Made by a program: the position numbers and the translations under genes
In this document: positions 1-5,670 of the stretch, piece by piece
Layout of the letters: each line of letters opens with the position of its first letter
Position numbering within the stretch: the first letter of the stretch is position 1
Notes under the pieces: generated by a model
The model's database searches: none
The model's input: only the letters and a program-made list of their open reading frames with translations
What the model was told of the DNA's origin: nothing
Source: Porticoccaceae bacterium
GTDB lineage: Bacteria > Pseudomonadota > Gammaproteobacteria > Pseudomonadales > Porticoccaceae
Reading direction: 5' to 3'
Assembly: GCA_030741175.1 (NCBI GenBank)
Contig: JASLVT010000099.1
Span: 1 to 5,670, forward strand
Length of the DNA stretch: 5,670 bases

Positions 1-2795
1 GCACCCATAACCTCAAAAATATTGACCTAGATATCCCCCGTGACAAATTGATTGTCATCACAGGTCTCTCCGGTTCTGGCAAATCATCTCTGGCATTTGA
101 TACGCTTTATGCAGAGGGCCAAAGACGTTACGTTGAATCTCTGTCTACCTATGCTCGCCAGTTTCTATCAATGATGGAAAAACCTGATGTAGACCATGTA
201 GAAGGCCTGTCCCCAGCCATTTCGATCGAACAAAAATCCACTTCGCACAATCCTCGCTCCACGGTAGGCACGATTACCGAAATATACGACTATCTGCGCC
301 TCCTTTTTGCCCGCGCTGGCGAACCCCGCTGCCCAGAGCATGGTCAAGCACTCAATGCCCAGACTGTCAGCCAGATGGTGGATCAAGTGCTAGCTTTACC
401 AGAGGGAACCAAGCTGATGCTGCTAGCACCAGTAATCAAAGACCGCAAAGGCGAGCATTTGCATCTGCTTGACAGTTTACGACGCCAAGGTTTTATTCGC
501 GCAAGGATTGATGGCTTGGTTTGCGATCTCGATGAAGCACCGCCATTAGATAAAAAGAAAAAGCATACCATTGAGGTGGTTGTCGACCGCTTTAAGGTCA
601 AAGCGGATATTGGTCTGCGTCTTGCCGAATCCTTTGAAACTGTACTGGGACTTGCCGAGGGCTTGGCGGTTATCAGTTACATGGACGGCGATGAACCCGA
701 TCAAATTTTTAGCGCCAAGTTCGCCTGCCCTATCTGTAACTACAGTCTCAACGAACTAGAGCCCCGATTATTCTCTTTCAACAATCCTGCCGGGGCATGC
801 CCGACTTGCGATGGATTGGGCGTGCATCAATATTTTGATATTGACCGCGTGATTCAACATCCAGAGGCGTCAATATCTGAGGGTGCCATTCGGGGCTGGG
901 ATCGTCGAACACTGTTTTACTACAACATGCTCACCAGCTTGGCGGAGCATTATGATTTTGATATTGATCAGCCTTGGGAACAGCTGTCATCCATCCACCA
1001 GCAAAAAATTCTATTTGGTAGTGAAGATGAAGAGATCACATTCAACTATGTGAATGACCGCGGCACAGTATTTCGTCGGCAACACAAATTCGAAGGGGTG
1101 ATTCACAATATGGAGCGACGCTATCGTGAAACTGAGTCTAACTCAGTGCGCGAGGAATTAGCCAAATATATGACCACCTCGAACTGCCCTGAGTGCTCGG
1201 GCACGCGCCTAAGAAAGTCAGCGCGCAATGTGTTTATCGATAATCGCCGTATCGAGGATATTGTCTGCATGCCGGTGGGCGACTGTCATAACTATTTTGA
1301 AAAACTTGATCTGCCCGGACGCCAGGGTGAGATCGCAGAAAAAATTATTAAAGAGATTCGTCAACGGTTTAACTTCCTAGTGGATGTCGGGCTCAACTAC
1401 CTCTCATTAAATCGTAGCGCCGACACCTTGTCCGGTGGAGAAGCTCAGCGTATTAGATTAGCTAGTCAAATCGGTGCCGGCCTAGTGGGTGTTATGTACA
1501 TCCTTGATGAGCCCTCTATTGGCTTGCACCAGAGGGACAACGAACGATTACTGAAAACATTGATACGGCTGCGCGACCTAGGTAACACAGTGATTGTGGT
1601 TGAGCATGATGAAGATGCTATTGCCTCGGCAGACCATATTATCGATATTGGGCCCGGCGCAGGAATTCATGGTGGCAAGGTTGTTGCCGAGGGAACCGCT
1701 AAGCAAATAAAAGCCAACAGCCAGTCCATCACTGGCCAGTTTTTATCCGGACAACGGGGTATCCCCATCCCCAAGCAGCGCAATACTGGCAACGGTAAGA
1801 TGCTGTCGATCACTGGTGCCTCAGGTAATAATTTACAGTCAGTCGATCTACAGATACCTCTGGGTATGTTTACCTGTGTCACCGGTGTATCCGGCTCTGG
1901 TAAATCTACGCTAATTAATGAGACTTTGTATCCCGCCGCCGCAGTAACCTTAAATAAAGCAACAACAGTAAAGCCTGCAGCTCACACTAAGATAACCGGC
2001 CTCAGCCATCTAGATAAATGCATTGATATCAACCAGAGTCCGATAGGACGCACACCGCGTTCTAACCCAGCAACCTACACAGGCATTTTCACACCAGTGC
2101 GAGAATTATTCGCAGGCACTCAGGAAGCACGCTCACGAGGCTACACCCCCGGACGATTTAGTTTTAATGTAAAAGGCGGTCGCTGTGAAGCCTGTCAAGG
2201 CGATGGTGTTACCAAAGTCGAGATGCACTTTTTGCCCGATGTCTATGTACCCTGCGATGTTTGCAAGGGCAAACGTTACAATCGTGAAACGCTAGATATC
2301 CATTTTAAAGGCAAAAATATCCATCAGGTATTGGAGATGACAATTGAGGATGCCCGTGAATTTTTTGATGCTATTCCCGCCATTGCGCGCAAGTTGCAAA
2401 CATTAATTGATGTAGGCCTGTCGTATATCAGCTTGGGTCAGTCGGCGACAACATTATCTGGCGGTGAAGCACAGCGGGTTAAACTCTCCAAAGAACTGTC
2501 CAAGCGAGATACGGGAAAAACCCTTTATATCCTTGATGAACCCACTACCGGCCTGCATTTCCATGATATTGAGCAACTCTTGGCTGTGCTCCATCGTCTG
2601 CGCGATCACGGCAATACCGTAGTGGTGATTGAACATAATCTGGATGTGATTAAAACTGCCGACTGGATAGTTGATCTGGGCCCTGAAGGAGGATCAGGCG
2701 GCGGACAAATTATTGCAACTGGAACGCCTGAAGATGTGGTCAATGTCAAAGGCTCTCATACTGGGCGCTTCCTAAAGGGTATTTTGGCGCGCTGA
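1..2795 (+). CDS. uvrA: UvrA, excinuclease ABC subunit A (5' end cut by window edge)
   Basis: UvrA is the cytosolic ABC-type ATPase that scans DNA for bulky lesions and loads UvrB in nucleotide excision repair. The reading frame is open from position 3, where it reads [15 protein letters not shown] before the TTG at 48. In E. coli UvrA this stretch follows about ten residues, so the gene is cut by the window edge and the TTG at 48 is not the true start. Seen in order: Walker [10 protein letters not shown] (63-89), a C4 zinc finger with CPIC and CPTC 20 residues apart (first Cys codon 726), ABC signature LSGGEAQ (1428-1448), Walker B LDEP (1503-1514), second Walker [10 protein letters not shown] (1884-1910), a second zinc finger CEAC/CDVC with a 19-residue gap (first Cys codon 2184), second LSGGEAQ (2454-2474) and second LDEP (2532-2543). 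The visible 930 codons plus about ten match the usual 940-residue length. No frameshift or missing key residue was seen. Any SOS box lies upstream, outside the window. The 3' end overlaps the convergent DUF3581 gene. Confidence 0.98.
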   Translation, partial: THNLKNIDLDIPRDKLIVITGLSGSGKSSLAFDTLYAEGQRRYVESLSTYARQFLSMMEKPDVDHVEGLSPAISIEQKSTSHNPRSTVGTITEIYDYLRLLFARAGEPRCPEHGQALNAQTVSQMVDQVLALPEGTKLMLLAPVIKDRKGEHLHLLDSLRRQGFIRARIDGLVCDLDEAPPLDKKKKHTIEVVVDRFKVKADIGLRLAESFETVLGLAEGLAVISYMDGDEPDQIFSAKFACPICNYSLNELEPRLFSFNNPAGACPTCDGLGVHQYFDIDRVIQHPEASISEGAIRGWDRRTLFYYNMLTSLAEHYDFDIDQPWEQLSSIHQQKILFGSEDEEITFNYVNDRGTVFRRQHKFEGVIHNMERRYRETESNSVREELAKYMTTSNCPECSGTRLRKSARNVFIDNRRIEDIVCMPVGDCHNYFEKLDLPGRQGEIAEKIIKEIRQRFNFLVDVGLNYLSLNRSADTLSGGEAQRIRLASQIGAGLVGVMYILDEPSIGLHQRDNERLLKTLIRLRDLGNTVIVVEHDEDAIASADHIIDIGPGAGIHGGKVVAEGTAKQIKANSQSITGQFLSGQRGIPIPKQRNTGNGKMLSITGASGNNLQSVDLQIPLGMFTCVTGVSGSGKSTLINETLYPAAAVTLNKATTVKPAAHTKITGLSHLDKCIDINQSPIGRTPRSNPATYTGIFTPVRELFAGTQEARSRGYTPGRFSFNVKGGRCEACQGDGVTKVEMHFLPDVYVPCDVCKGKRYNRETLDIHFKGKNIHQVLEMTIEDAREFFDAIPAIARKLQTLIDVGLSYISLGQSATTLSGGEAQRVKLSKELSKRDTGKTLYILDEPTTGLHFHDIEQLLAVLHRLRDHGNTVVVIEHNLDVIKTADWIVDLGPEGGSGGGQIIATGTPEDVVNVKGSHTGRFLKGILAR

Positions 2796-3473
2796 GTACT
2801 CGGCAACCATATCATCGATGGCGGCTTGCTGGTATTCCCTCAGGCCACTAAGAATCAGCGTCTTAACGCCACAGCCTACAGTTTTGTCGCCATCAAGCAA
2901 ACGGAATTGGAATTCCGCATCACCGCGCTTGCCATTGACCTCAAGCTTGGTGTCAGCCAACTCTACACTGGGCTCAGCAAGATCCAATCGATCAAAATGG
3001 ACCGACATGGATTCATAGATCACCAGCGGTCGCTGAGGGTTGATCATCACCTGATGCTCGGCCATTAAGGGCACTAAAAGATGGGGAAAATTTTGCCCCG
3101 AAAAAACCACGTAATTACGTATCAGTTGCTCGATTACCTGCTGATTATGGATCATTTCACCACTGCGACTCACCTGTAGGTAAGGCTTATCGCGACCATC
3201 AACAATCTCAAAGCTATCTTCAGGCGCACTGGGAAATACAAGCTGCGTGTCTCTCGCCACCATACCAGCGAAAGTAAATGACATGTTCCGACTTAGACCG
3301 TAGCGCTCAAGCACTAGGGCAAACAACAGATCGCCGGGAACGCAAAACCGCTTAGAATCTGGGTCATGAATGGGATTAAAGTCATTACTGATGCTCTTGG
3401 CAAAACGACTACCCTGCTCCGCGCTAATAAGGACGTGATTACCTTGACGGGAATAAAACGGCTGTAAAAACAT
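2772..3473 (-). CDS. DUF3581 family protein with a MaoC/(R)-hydratase-like motif
   Basis: This 233-residue cytosolic protein has no established function. I recognise the DUF3581 family from the N-terminal segment, especially [11 protein letters not shown] (40-50). Residues 24-39 read [16 protein letters not shown]. That matches the hydratase-2/MaoC signature, in which Asp and His five residues apart are catalytic; here they are D31 and H36. The rest of the N-terminal part (to about residue 118) and the C-terminal part (about 150-208, ending in [10 protein letters not shown]) look like two hotdog-fold halves, only the first carrying the dyad; this fold reading is inferred by eye. No signal peptide or membrane segment is evident. 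ATG at 3473 was chosen because family-like sequence (MFLQPFYS) begins there. An upstream in-frame TTG at 3539 would add 22 residues unlike the family and would overlap the candidate promoter. The ribosome binding site is weak. The TAG stop lies inside the 3' end of uvrA. Family assignment is fairly sure; enzymatic activity is only inferred. Confidence 0.85.
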   Translation of the reverse strand: MFLQPFYSRQGNHVLISAEQGSRFAKSISNDFNPIHDPDSKRFCVPGDLLFALVLERYGLSRNMSFTFAGMVARDTQLVFPSAPEDSFEIVDGRDKPYLQVSRSGEMIHNQQVIEQLIRNYVVFSGQNFPHLLVPLMAEHQVMINPQRPLVIYESMSVHFDRLDLAEPSVELADTKLEVNGKRGDAEFQFRLLDGDKTVGCGVKTLILSGLREYQQAAIDDMVAEYSARQNTL

Positions 3474-3505
3474 AACAAATACTGGTTTAGCGAAAATAGC
3501 GGCGC

Positions 3506-3533
3506 ATAGTAATGGTTGTGACGCTGAGGTCAA
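3506..3533 (-). promoter_or_regulatory. Candidate sigma70 promoter for the DUF3581 gene
   Basis: On the minus strand, TTGACC (3528-3533, five of six matches to the -35 consensus) is followed after 16 bp by TACTAT (3506-3511, four of six matches to -10). It sits in the 90-bp gap between the DUF2750 stop and the ATG at 3473 and would give a short leader of about 25-30 nt. This suggests DUF3581 can be transcribed separately from DUF2750. The -10 is mediocre, so this is only a candidate. Confidence 0.35.
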
Positions 3534-3563
3534 GTGCAATCAGGACGCCGCCGTTTTCAATAC

Positions 3564-3929
3564 TTACTCAAGTTCAGATTCGAACTCCTCCAGCAGGTCT
3601 AGTGGCTCCATCTCTTGCCCCTCAAGCTCCACATTCCAATTTACCCCAACCATTAATATATCGTTGTGCATACCGGGCAACCAGTCATCGAGAAACTCTT
3701 CTATATCAATTGCGATTGGCTGATAGATATCCCAATCACCAGTGCAGACGGCCGAGGCCAATGCCTGAGCGGACCAAAAAGGCATCACATCAATACTGTC
3801 ATTATTGACCGACGCTACTAACGCCCAATTGTTACTGATATCCTGCAAACCCCAAATACAGCCCTGTTCAAGACTTTCCACAATGAGTCGATCAAGGTTT
3901 TCTTGTGGGTCAGTTGAGAGTGGTTCCAT
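3564..3929 (-). CDS. DUF2750 family small acidic protein
   Basis: This 121-residue protein of unknown function is recognised as DUF2750 by its pattern: a WALVAS strand (35-40), then MPFWSAQALAS (49-59), CTGDW (62-66), an acidic helix IDIEEFLDDW (74-83) and LPG (84-86). The C terminus is very acidic (EEFESELE). No signal peptide, membrane helix or catalytic motif is visible, so it is probably a soluble cytosolic protein. DUF2750 members occur as stand-alone small proteins in many bacteria, and I know of no assigned role. ATG at 3929 was chosen because GGA lies eight bases upstream (on the minus strand) as a weak ribosome binding site. An in-frame TTG at 3950 would add only seven residues. It lies 67 bp downstream of the SDR gene and 90 bp upstream of DUF3581, all on one strand. 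Cotranscription with the SDR is possible, because no clear terminator separates them, but a shared function is not implied. Stop codon is TAA. Confidence 0.85.
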   Translation of the reverse strand: MEPLSTDPQENLDRLIVESLEQGCIWGLQDISNNWALVASVNNDSIDVMPFWSAQALASAVCTGDWDIYQPIAIDIEEFLDDWLPGMHNDILMVGVNWNVELEGQEMEPLDLLEEFESELE

Positions 3930-3996
3930 AGCAATTATCCAGTTAAACAAAGGCGCATCATAGTAACTACTTTAACGATCAGCCACCACAAACAGG

Positions 3997-4812
3997 CTAG
4001 ACTCGCCCACCGTCGACAATAAGAGATTGACCAGTAATCATTGACGAAGCCGAGGAAGCCAAGAATAGCGCCGACTGCGCACAGTCTTCACCGCTAATAG
4101 TTTGTTTGAGCGCCTGCTGGTCGAGACATTCTTGCAATGCCTCCGGCGTCACCCACAGTGCCTTCTGTCGCTCCGTCATTACCCATCCGGGTATCAGCGC
4201 ATTGACACGAATATTGTCACCGCCCAATTCTCGCGCCAGTGCTTTAGTCAACCCCACCACAGCAGCCTTACTCGCCACATAGGCTGGGTAACCAGCTAAC
4301 CCCAGATTAGCGCAATTAGAGCCAACATTAATAATGCTGCCTGCACCTTTGGCACGCATACCAGCCACTGCATACTGAGCGGTAAAATAATGCGGGCGCA
4401 AATTGGTATTAATACTGTCATCCCATTGCTCGGCATCGAATGAGGTCACTGTATGGCGATCATCACGAGCAGCGTTATTGATCAATACATCGATAGCGCC
4501 ATCGCTTTGAAAATCGCCTATCCCCGCTTCTAACGCCTTAAGATCACGGATATCACAGGGGAAAAACTGAGGACGCCTTGAACAGAGTTGCTCAACTCTA
4601 TCGCAGAGCTGTACTGCGGGATCCTCTCGCAATGAGACAAAACCAACCTCAGCCCCTTGCAGTGCAAATGCAACGACAAAATAAGCACCGATACCAGAGC
4701 CCCCACCGGTAATAAAAACTTTTTTCCCCGCGAGGTCTTTGTATACAGGGAACGTAGTATCACTGTTGCCATTAAGTAATGCGTCGGCGTCGTAAATCGG
4801 TTGGTTGGTCAT
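3997..4812 (-). CDS. Short-chain dehydrogenase/reductase, probable aldose (galactose/xylose-type) 1-dehydrogenase
   Basis: This 271-residue classical SDR probably oxidises a sugar to its aldonolactone with NAD(P) in the cytosol. All core motifs are present: cofactor loop TGGGSGIG (35-42), D87 after strand 4, NNAA (112-115), and catalytic tetrad N137, S165, Y178, K182 (YVASK). The end is the usual SDR close, TGQSLIVDGG. From memory, the segments NNAARDDRH (112-120) and PGWVMTERQ (208-216) resemble the SDR subgroup that includes Caulobacter XylB (xylose dehydrogenase) and SDR galactose dehydrogenases. The end of strand 2 reads SLR (60-62) where NAD-dependent relatives have Asp, hinting at NADP use. 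About 27 residues precede the Rossmann fold, longer than in XylB, but ATG 4812 has a good AAAGG site seven bases upstream and no internal ATG offers a better start. The divergent dgoK supports a galactose-type or anhydrogalactose-type substrate. Another aldose, or a uronate or polyol, cannot be excluded. Confidence 0.85.
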   Translation of the reverse strand: MTNQPIYDADALLNGNSDTTFPVYKDLAGKKVFITGGGSGIGAYFVVAFALQGAEVGFVSLREDPAVQLCDRVEQLCSRRPQFFPCDIRDLKALEAGIGDFQSDGAIDVLINNAARDDRHTVTSFDAEQWDDSINTNLRPHYFTAQYAVAGMRAKGAGSIINVGSNCANLGLAGYPAYVASKAAVVGLTKALARELGGDNIRVNALIPGWVMTERQKALWVTPEALQECLDQQALKQTISGEDCAQSALFLASSASSMITGQSLIVDGGRV

Positions 4813-4861
4813 AACCCGGCCTTTATCGTTGTTTTTAAGCGGAGAGCCCTAGATAGCGGAC

Positions 4862-4889
4862 TTTTTTATCATATGATTTGTAATATAAT
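4862..4889 (+). promoter_or_regulatory. Candidate promoter for dgoK with a consensus -10
   Basis: A perfect TATAAT lies at 4884-4889. The only hexamer at suitable spacing is a T-run at 4862-4867 (16-bp spacer), which is a poor -35. If used, the promoter would need an activator or tolerate weak -35 contacts, and the leader would be about 95 nt. The TATAAT sits one base from the opposing SDR -35 (4891-4896), so the two promoters interlock and one bound protein could affect both. The region is AT-rich, so a chance match is possible. Confidence 0.35.
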
Positions 4890-4896
4890 TACTCAA
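4868..4896 (-). promoter_or_regulatory. Candidate sigma70 promoter for the SDR gene
   Basis: On the minus strand, TTGAGT (4891-4896, four of six -35 matches) and TATGAT (4868-4873, five of six -10 matches) are separated by the ideal 17 bp. Transcription would start near 4861, leaving a leader of about 49 nt with the AAAGG ribosome binding site (4820-4824). The -10 is part of a perfect 10-bp palindrome, ATCATATGAT (4868-4877). This is the best promoter candidate in the window. Confidence 0.55.
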
Positions 4897-4924
4897 GCCA
4901 AAACAAAATAATTACTTATTGGCT
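4885..4924. repeat. Two-unit repeat between the divergent promoters
   Basis: The 9-mer ATAATTACT occurs at 4885-4893 and again at 4908-4916, 23 bp apart, about two helical turns. In each unit two bases follow and then a hexamer: AGCCAA (4896-4901) in the first and its exact reverse complement TTGGCT (4919-4924) in the second. The first copy overlaps the dgoK -10 and the SDR -35. The arrangement resembles paired regulator sites, but no regulator family is recognisable and AT-rich chance is possible. Confidence 0.35.
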
Positions 4925-4933
4925 GTACAACCA
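4920..4933. promoter_or_regulatory. Operator-like palindrome upstream of dgoK
   Basis: TGGCTGTACAACCA is a 14-bp palindrome with a perfect TGTACA centre and a single mismatched pair. Its TGG...CCA ends recall operators of FadR-type GntR regulators, the family of the E. coli DgoR repressor, although the usual core TGGTNNNACCA is 3 bp shorter. It lies 55 bp before the dgoK start and downstream of the candidate -10. An overlapping perfect 5-bp stem, GGCTG (4921-4925) with CAGCC (4932-4936), could instead form a small RNA hairpin. The binding protein is unknown. Confidence 0.35.
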
Positions 4934-4976
4934 GCCCTACTAAGACATAGTTTCAGTCTGGTCAACAATTCAACTG

Positions 4977-4982
4977 CGGGAA
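4977..4982 (+). promoter_or_regulatory. Ribosome binding site supporting a TTG start for dgoK
   Basis: CGGGAA precedes the TTG at 4989, with eight bases between the last G (4980) and the start codon. The frame is open back to a TAA at 4941-4943 and contains no ATG or GTG before the conserved DWGS motif, so this site selects the TTG. A CTG at 4974 is the only other near-start codon and lacks a comparable site. Confidence 0.5.
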
Positions 4983-4988
4983 ATCTTA

Positions 4989-5670
4989 TTGAGCCATTTA
5001 GCTTCTGACCTCGACCAAGCAGAGTTTTATATCGCCGGCGATTGGGGCTCCAGTCATTTGCGCTTGTGGCTTGTGCATCTAGCGAGTGGATCAGTACATG
5101 ATCAGTGCACTGGGCCAGGCATCGCTCAATTGAGAGAACATCACTCTGCTATCGCAGACACATTTTTCCAAATTACCGAATCCTGGCAGCGACAATTCGC
5201 TGTACAGCAGGCCCTACTGTGCGGCGTTGTCGGTTCTAATATTGGCTGGCACAGCACCGACTATATCTCTTGTCCTAGTGCGCTCTTAGCTAACCCTCTG
5301 GTGCCACAGCAAGTGCCGCAACAACACAGCCAAGCGATCAATGTCCAACTGATACCAGGATTACAATGTCTGCGCGAAGATGGTATTCCCGACACTATGC
5401 GCGGTGAAGAAACCCAACTGCTTGGCGCACTGCTAACCGATCCAGCACTGAGTCAAGGAGATCAATTAGTCTGTCTACCGGGAACTCACAGCAAATGGGT
5501 ATGGACCAATCAAGGTAGCATTGTCGAGTTTGTCACTGGTCTGAGCGGCGAACTATTTGCCCTGCTCGAACAACATAGTGTCCTACTAGCCAATTCAGAT
5601 AAGACTGGCCATAGCCACTGCCCCGAGCATTTCGCGCTCGGCGTTCAGCGCACAGGTAGCGAAACTAATC
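4989..5670 (+). CDS. dgoK: 2-dehydro-3-deoxygalactonokinase (DgoK), 3' end beyond window
   Basis: DgoK phosphorylates 2-keto-3-deoxy-D-galactonate with ATP to the 6-phosphate, which an aldolase (DgoA) then splits to pyruvate and glyceraldehyde 3-phosphate. This is the last kinase step of the De Ley-Doudoroff galactose route, in the cytosol. The visible 227 codons show the family landmarks in order: phosphate-1 loop GDWGSSHLR (17-25), CGVVGSNIGW (78-87), IPGL (122-125), MRGEETQLLGAL (137-148), LPGTHSKWV (163-171) and VTGLSGELFALL (182-193). These align well by memory with E. coli DgoK (PGL, MRGEETQLIGA, MPGTHCKWV, MTGELHHLL). The family is about 290-340 residues, so roughly the last third is outside the window. 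A TTG start is likely because no ATG or GTG precedes DWGS in frame. The gene is divergent from the SDR across a 176-bp control region. Substrate could be the galactonate-derived or anhydrogalactose-derived keto-deoxy acid, which are the same compound. Confidence 0.93.
   Translation, partial: MSHLASDLDQAEFYIAGDWGSSHLRLWLVHLASGSVHDQCTGPGIAQLREHHSAIADTFFQITESWQRQFAVQQALLCGVVGSNIGWHSTDYISCPSALLANPLVPQQVPQQHSQAINVQLIPGLQCLREDGIPDTMRGEETQLLGALLTDPALSQGDQLVCLPGTHSKWVWTNQGSIVEFVTGLSGELFALLEQHSVLLANSDKTGHSHCPEHFALGVQRTGSETN

Noticed and set aside
48..50. TTG at 48 as the start of uvrA
   Set aside because: Conserved UvrA N-terminal sequence ([15 protein letters not shown]) continues in frame upstream to position 3, so the true start is outside the window.
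2818..3068. Two overlapping plus-strand open frames of 66 and 80 codons
   Set aside because: Both lie entirely antisense to the DUF3581 coding sequence and show no family features.
3499..3551. Inverted repeat GCGGCG (3499-3504) / CGCCGC (3546-3551) as a terminator
   Set aside because: The loop is about 41 bases, no T-run follows, and it encloses the candidate DUF3581 promoter. It is too weak to call.
3512..3808. 98-codon open frame on the plus strand
   Set aside because: It is antisense to the DUF2750 gene, with a low-complexity Pro/Arg/Ser-rich product, no recognisable motif and no good ribosome binding site. It is a shadow frame.
3957..3962. TATGAT on the minus strand upstream of DUF2750 as a promoter -10
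   Set aside because: It is a good -10 match and well placed, but no -35 hexamer better than two matches lies 16-18 bp upstream, so a promoter cannot be supported.
4530..4772. 80-codon minus-strand open frame inside the SDR gene
   Set aside because: It is out of frame within a gene whose SDR motifs are complete. The hydrophobic-looking product is a by-product of the frame shift.
1..5670. A defence, mobile or other novel multi-gene system
   Set aside because: No transposase, integrase, toxin-antitoxin, nuclease, reverse transcriptase or repeat-array signature was seen on either strand. The genes are housekeeping repair, two small conserved families and sugar catabolism.

Overview
The window looks like a chromosomal segment from a gammaproteobacterium, probably a marine, oligotroph-like lineage. 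The evidence is a UvrA very close in sequence to the enterobacterial protein, a DUF3581 protein (a family I associate mainly with marine gammaproteobacteria), and roughly balanced base composition. The genus cannot be fixed from the sequence. There are no tRNA or rRNA genes, CRISPR arrays, insertion sequences, phage genes or other mobile-element signs. Both window edges cut through genes: uvrA lacks its first ten or so codons, and dgoK lacks its last third.

Layout. (1) Positions 1-2795, plus strand: uvrA, the damage-recognition ATPase of nucleotide excision repair, with all ATPase and zinc motifs intact. (2) Positions 2772-3473, minus strand: a DUF3581 protein that converges on uvrA and overlaps its 3' end by 24 bp. 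It carries a MaoC/(R)-hydratase-type motif. (3) Positions 3564-3929, minus strand: a small acidic DUF2750 protein. (4) Positions 3997-4812, minus strand: a short-chain dehydrogenase/reductase (SDR) resembling aldose 1-dehydrogenases. (5) Positions 4813-4988: a 176-bp AT-rich divergent control region with back-to-back promoter elements, a 23-bp-spaced repeat and an operator-like palindrome. (6) Positions 4989-5670, plus strand: dgoK (2-dehydro-3-deoxygalactonokinase), open at the window edge, with a likely TTG start.

How the genes fit together. The divergent SDR/dgoK pair reads as part of a De Ley-Doudoroff-type route, in which galactose or anhydrogalactose is oxidised to an aldonate, dehydrated to 2-keto-3-deoxygalactonate, and phosphorylated by DgoK before aldol cleavage. 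The dehydratase, aldolase and regulator would have to lie outside the window. uvrA, DUF3581 and DUF2750 have no visible functional link to that pathway. I did not find a convincing new multi-gene system. The most interesting points are the hydratase-like catalytic motif in DUF3581, the sugar-oxidation gene pair, and the structured divergent promoter region.
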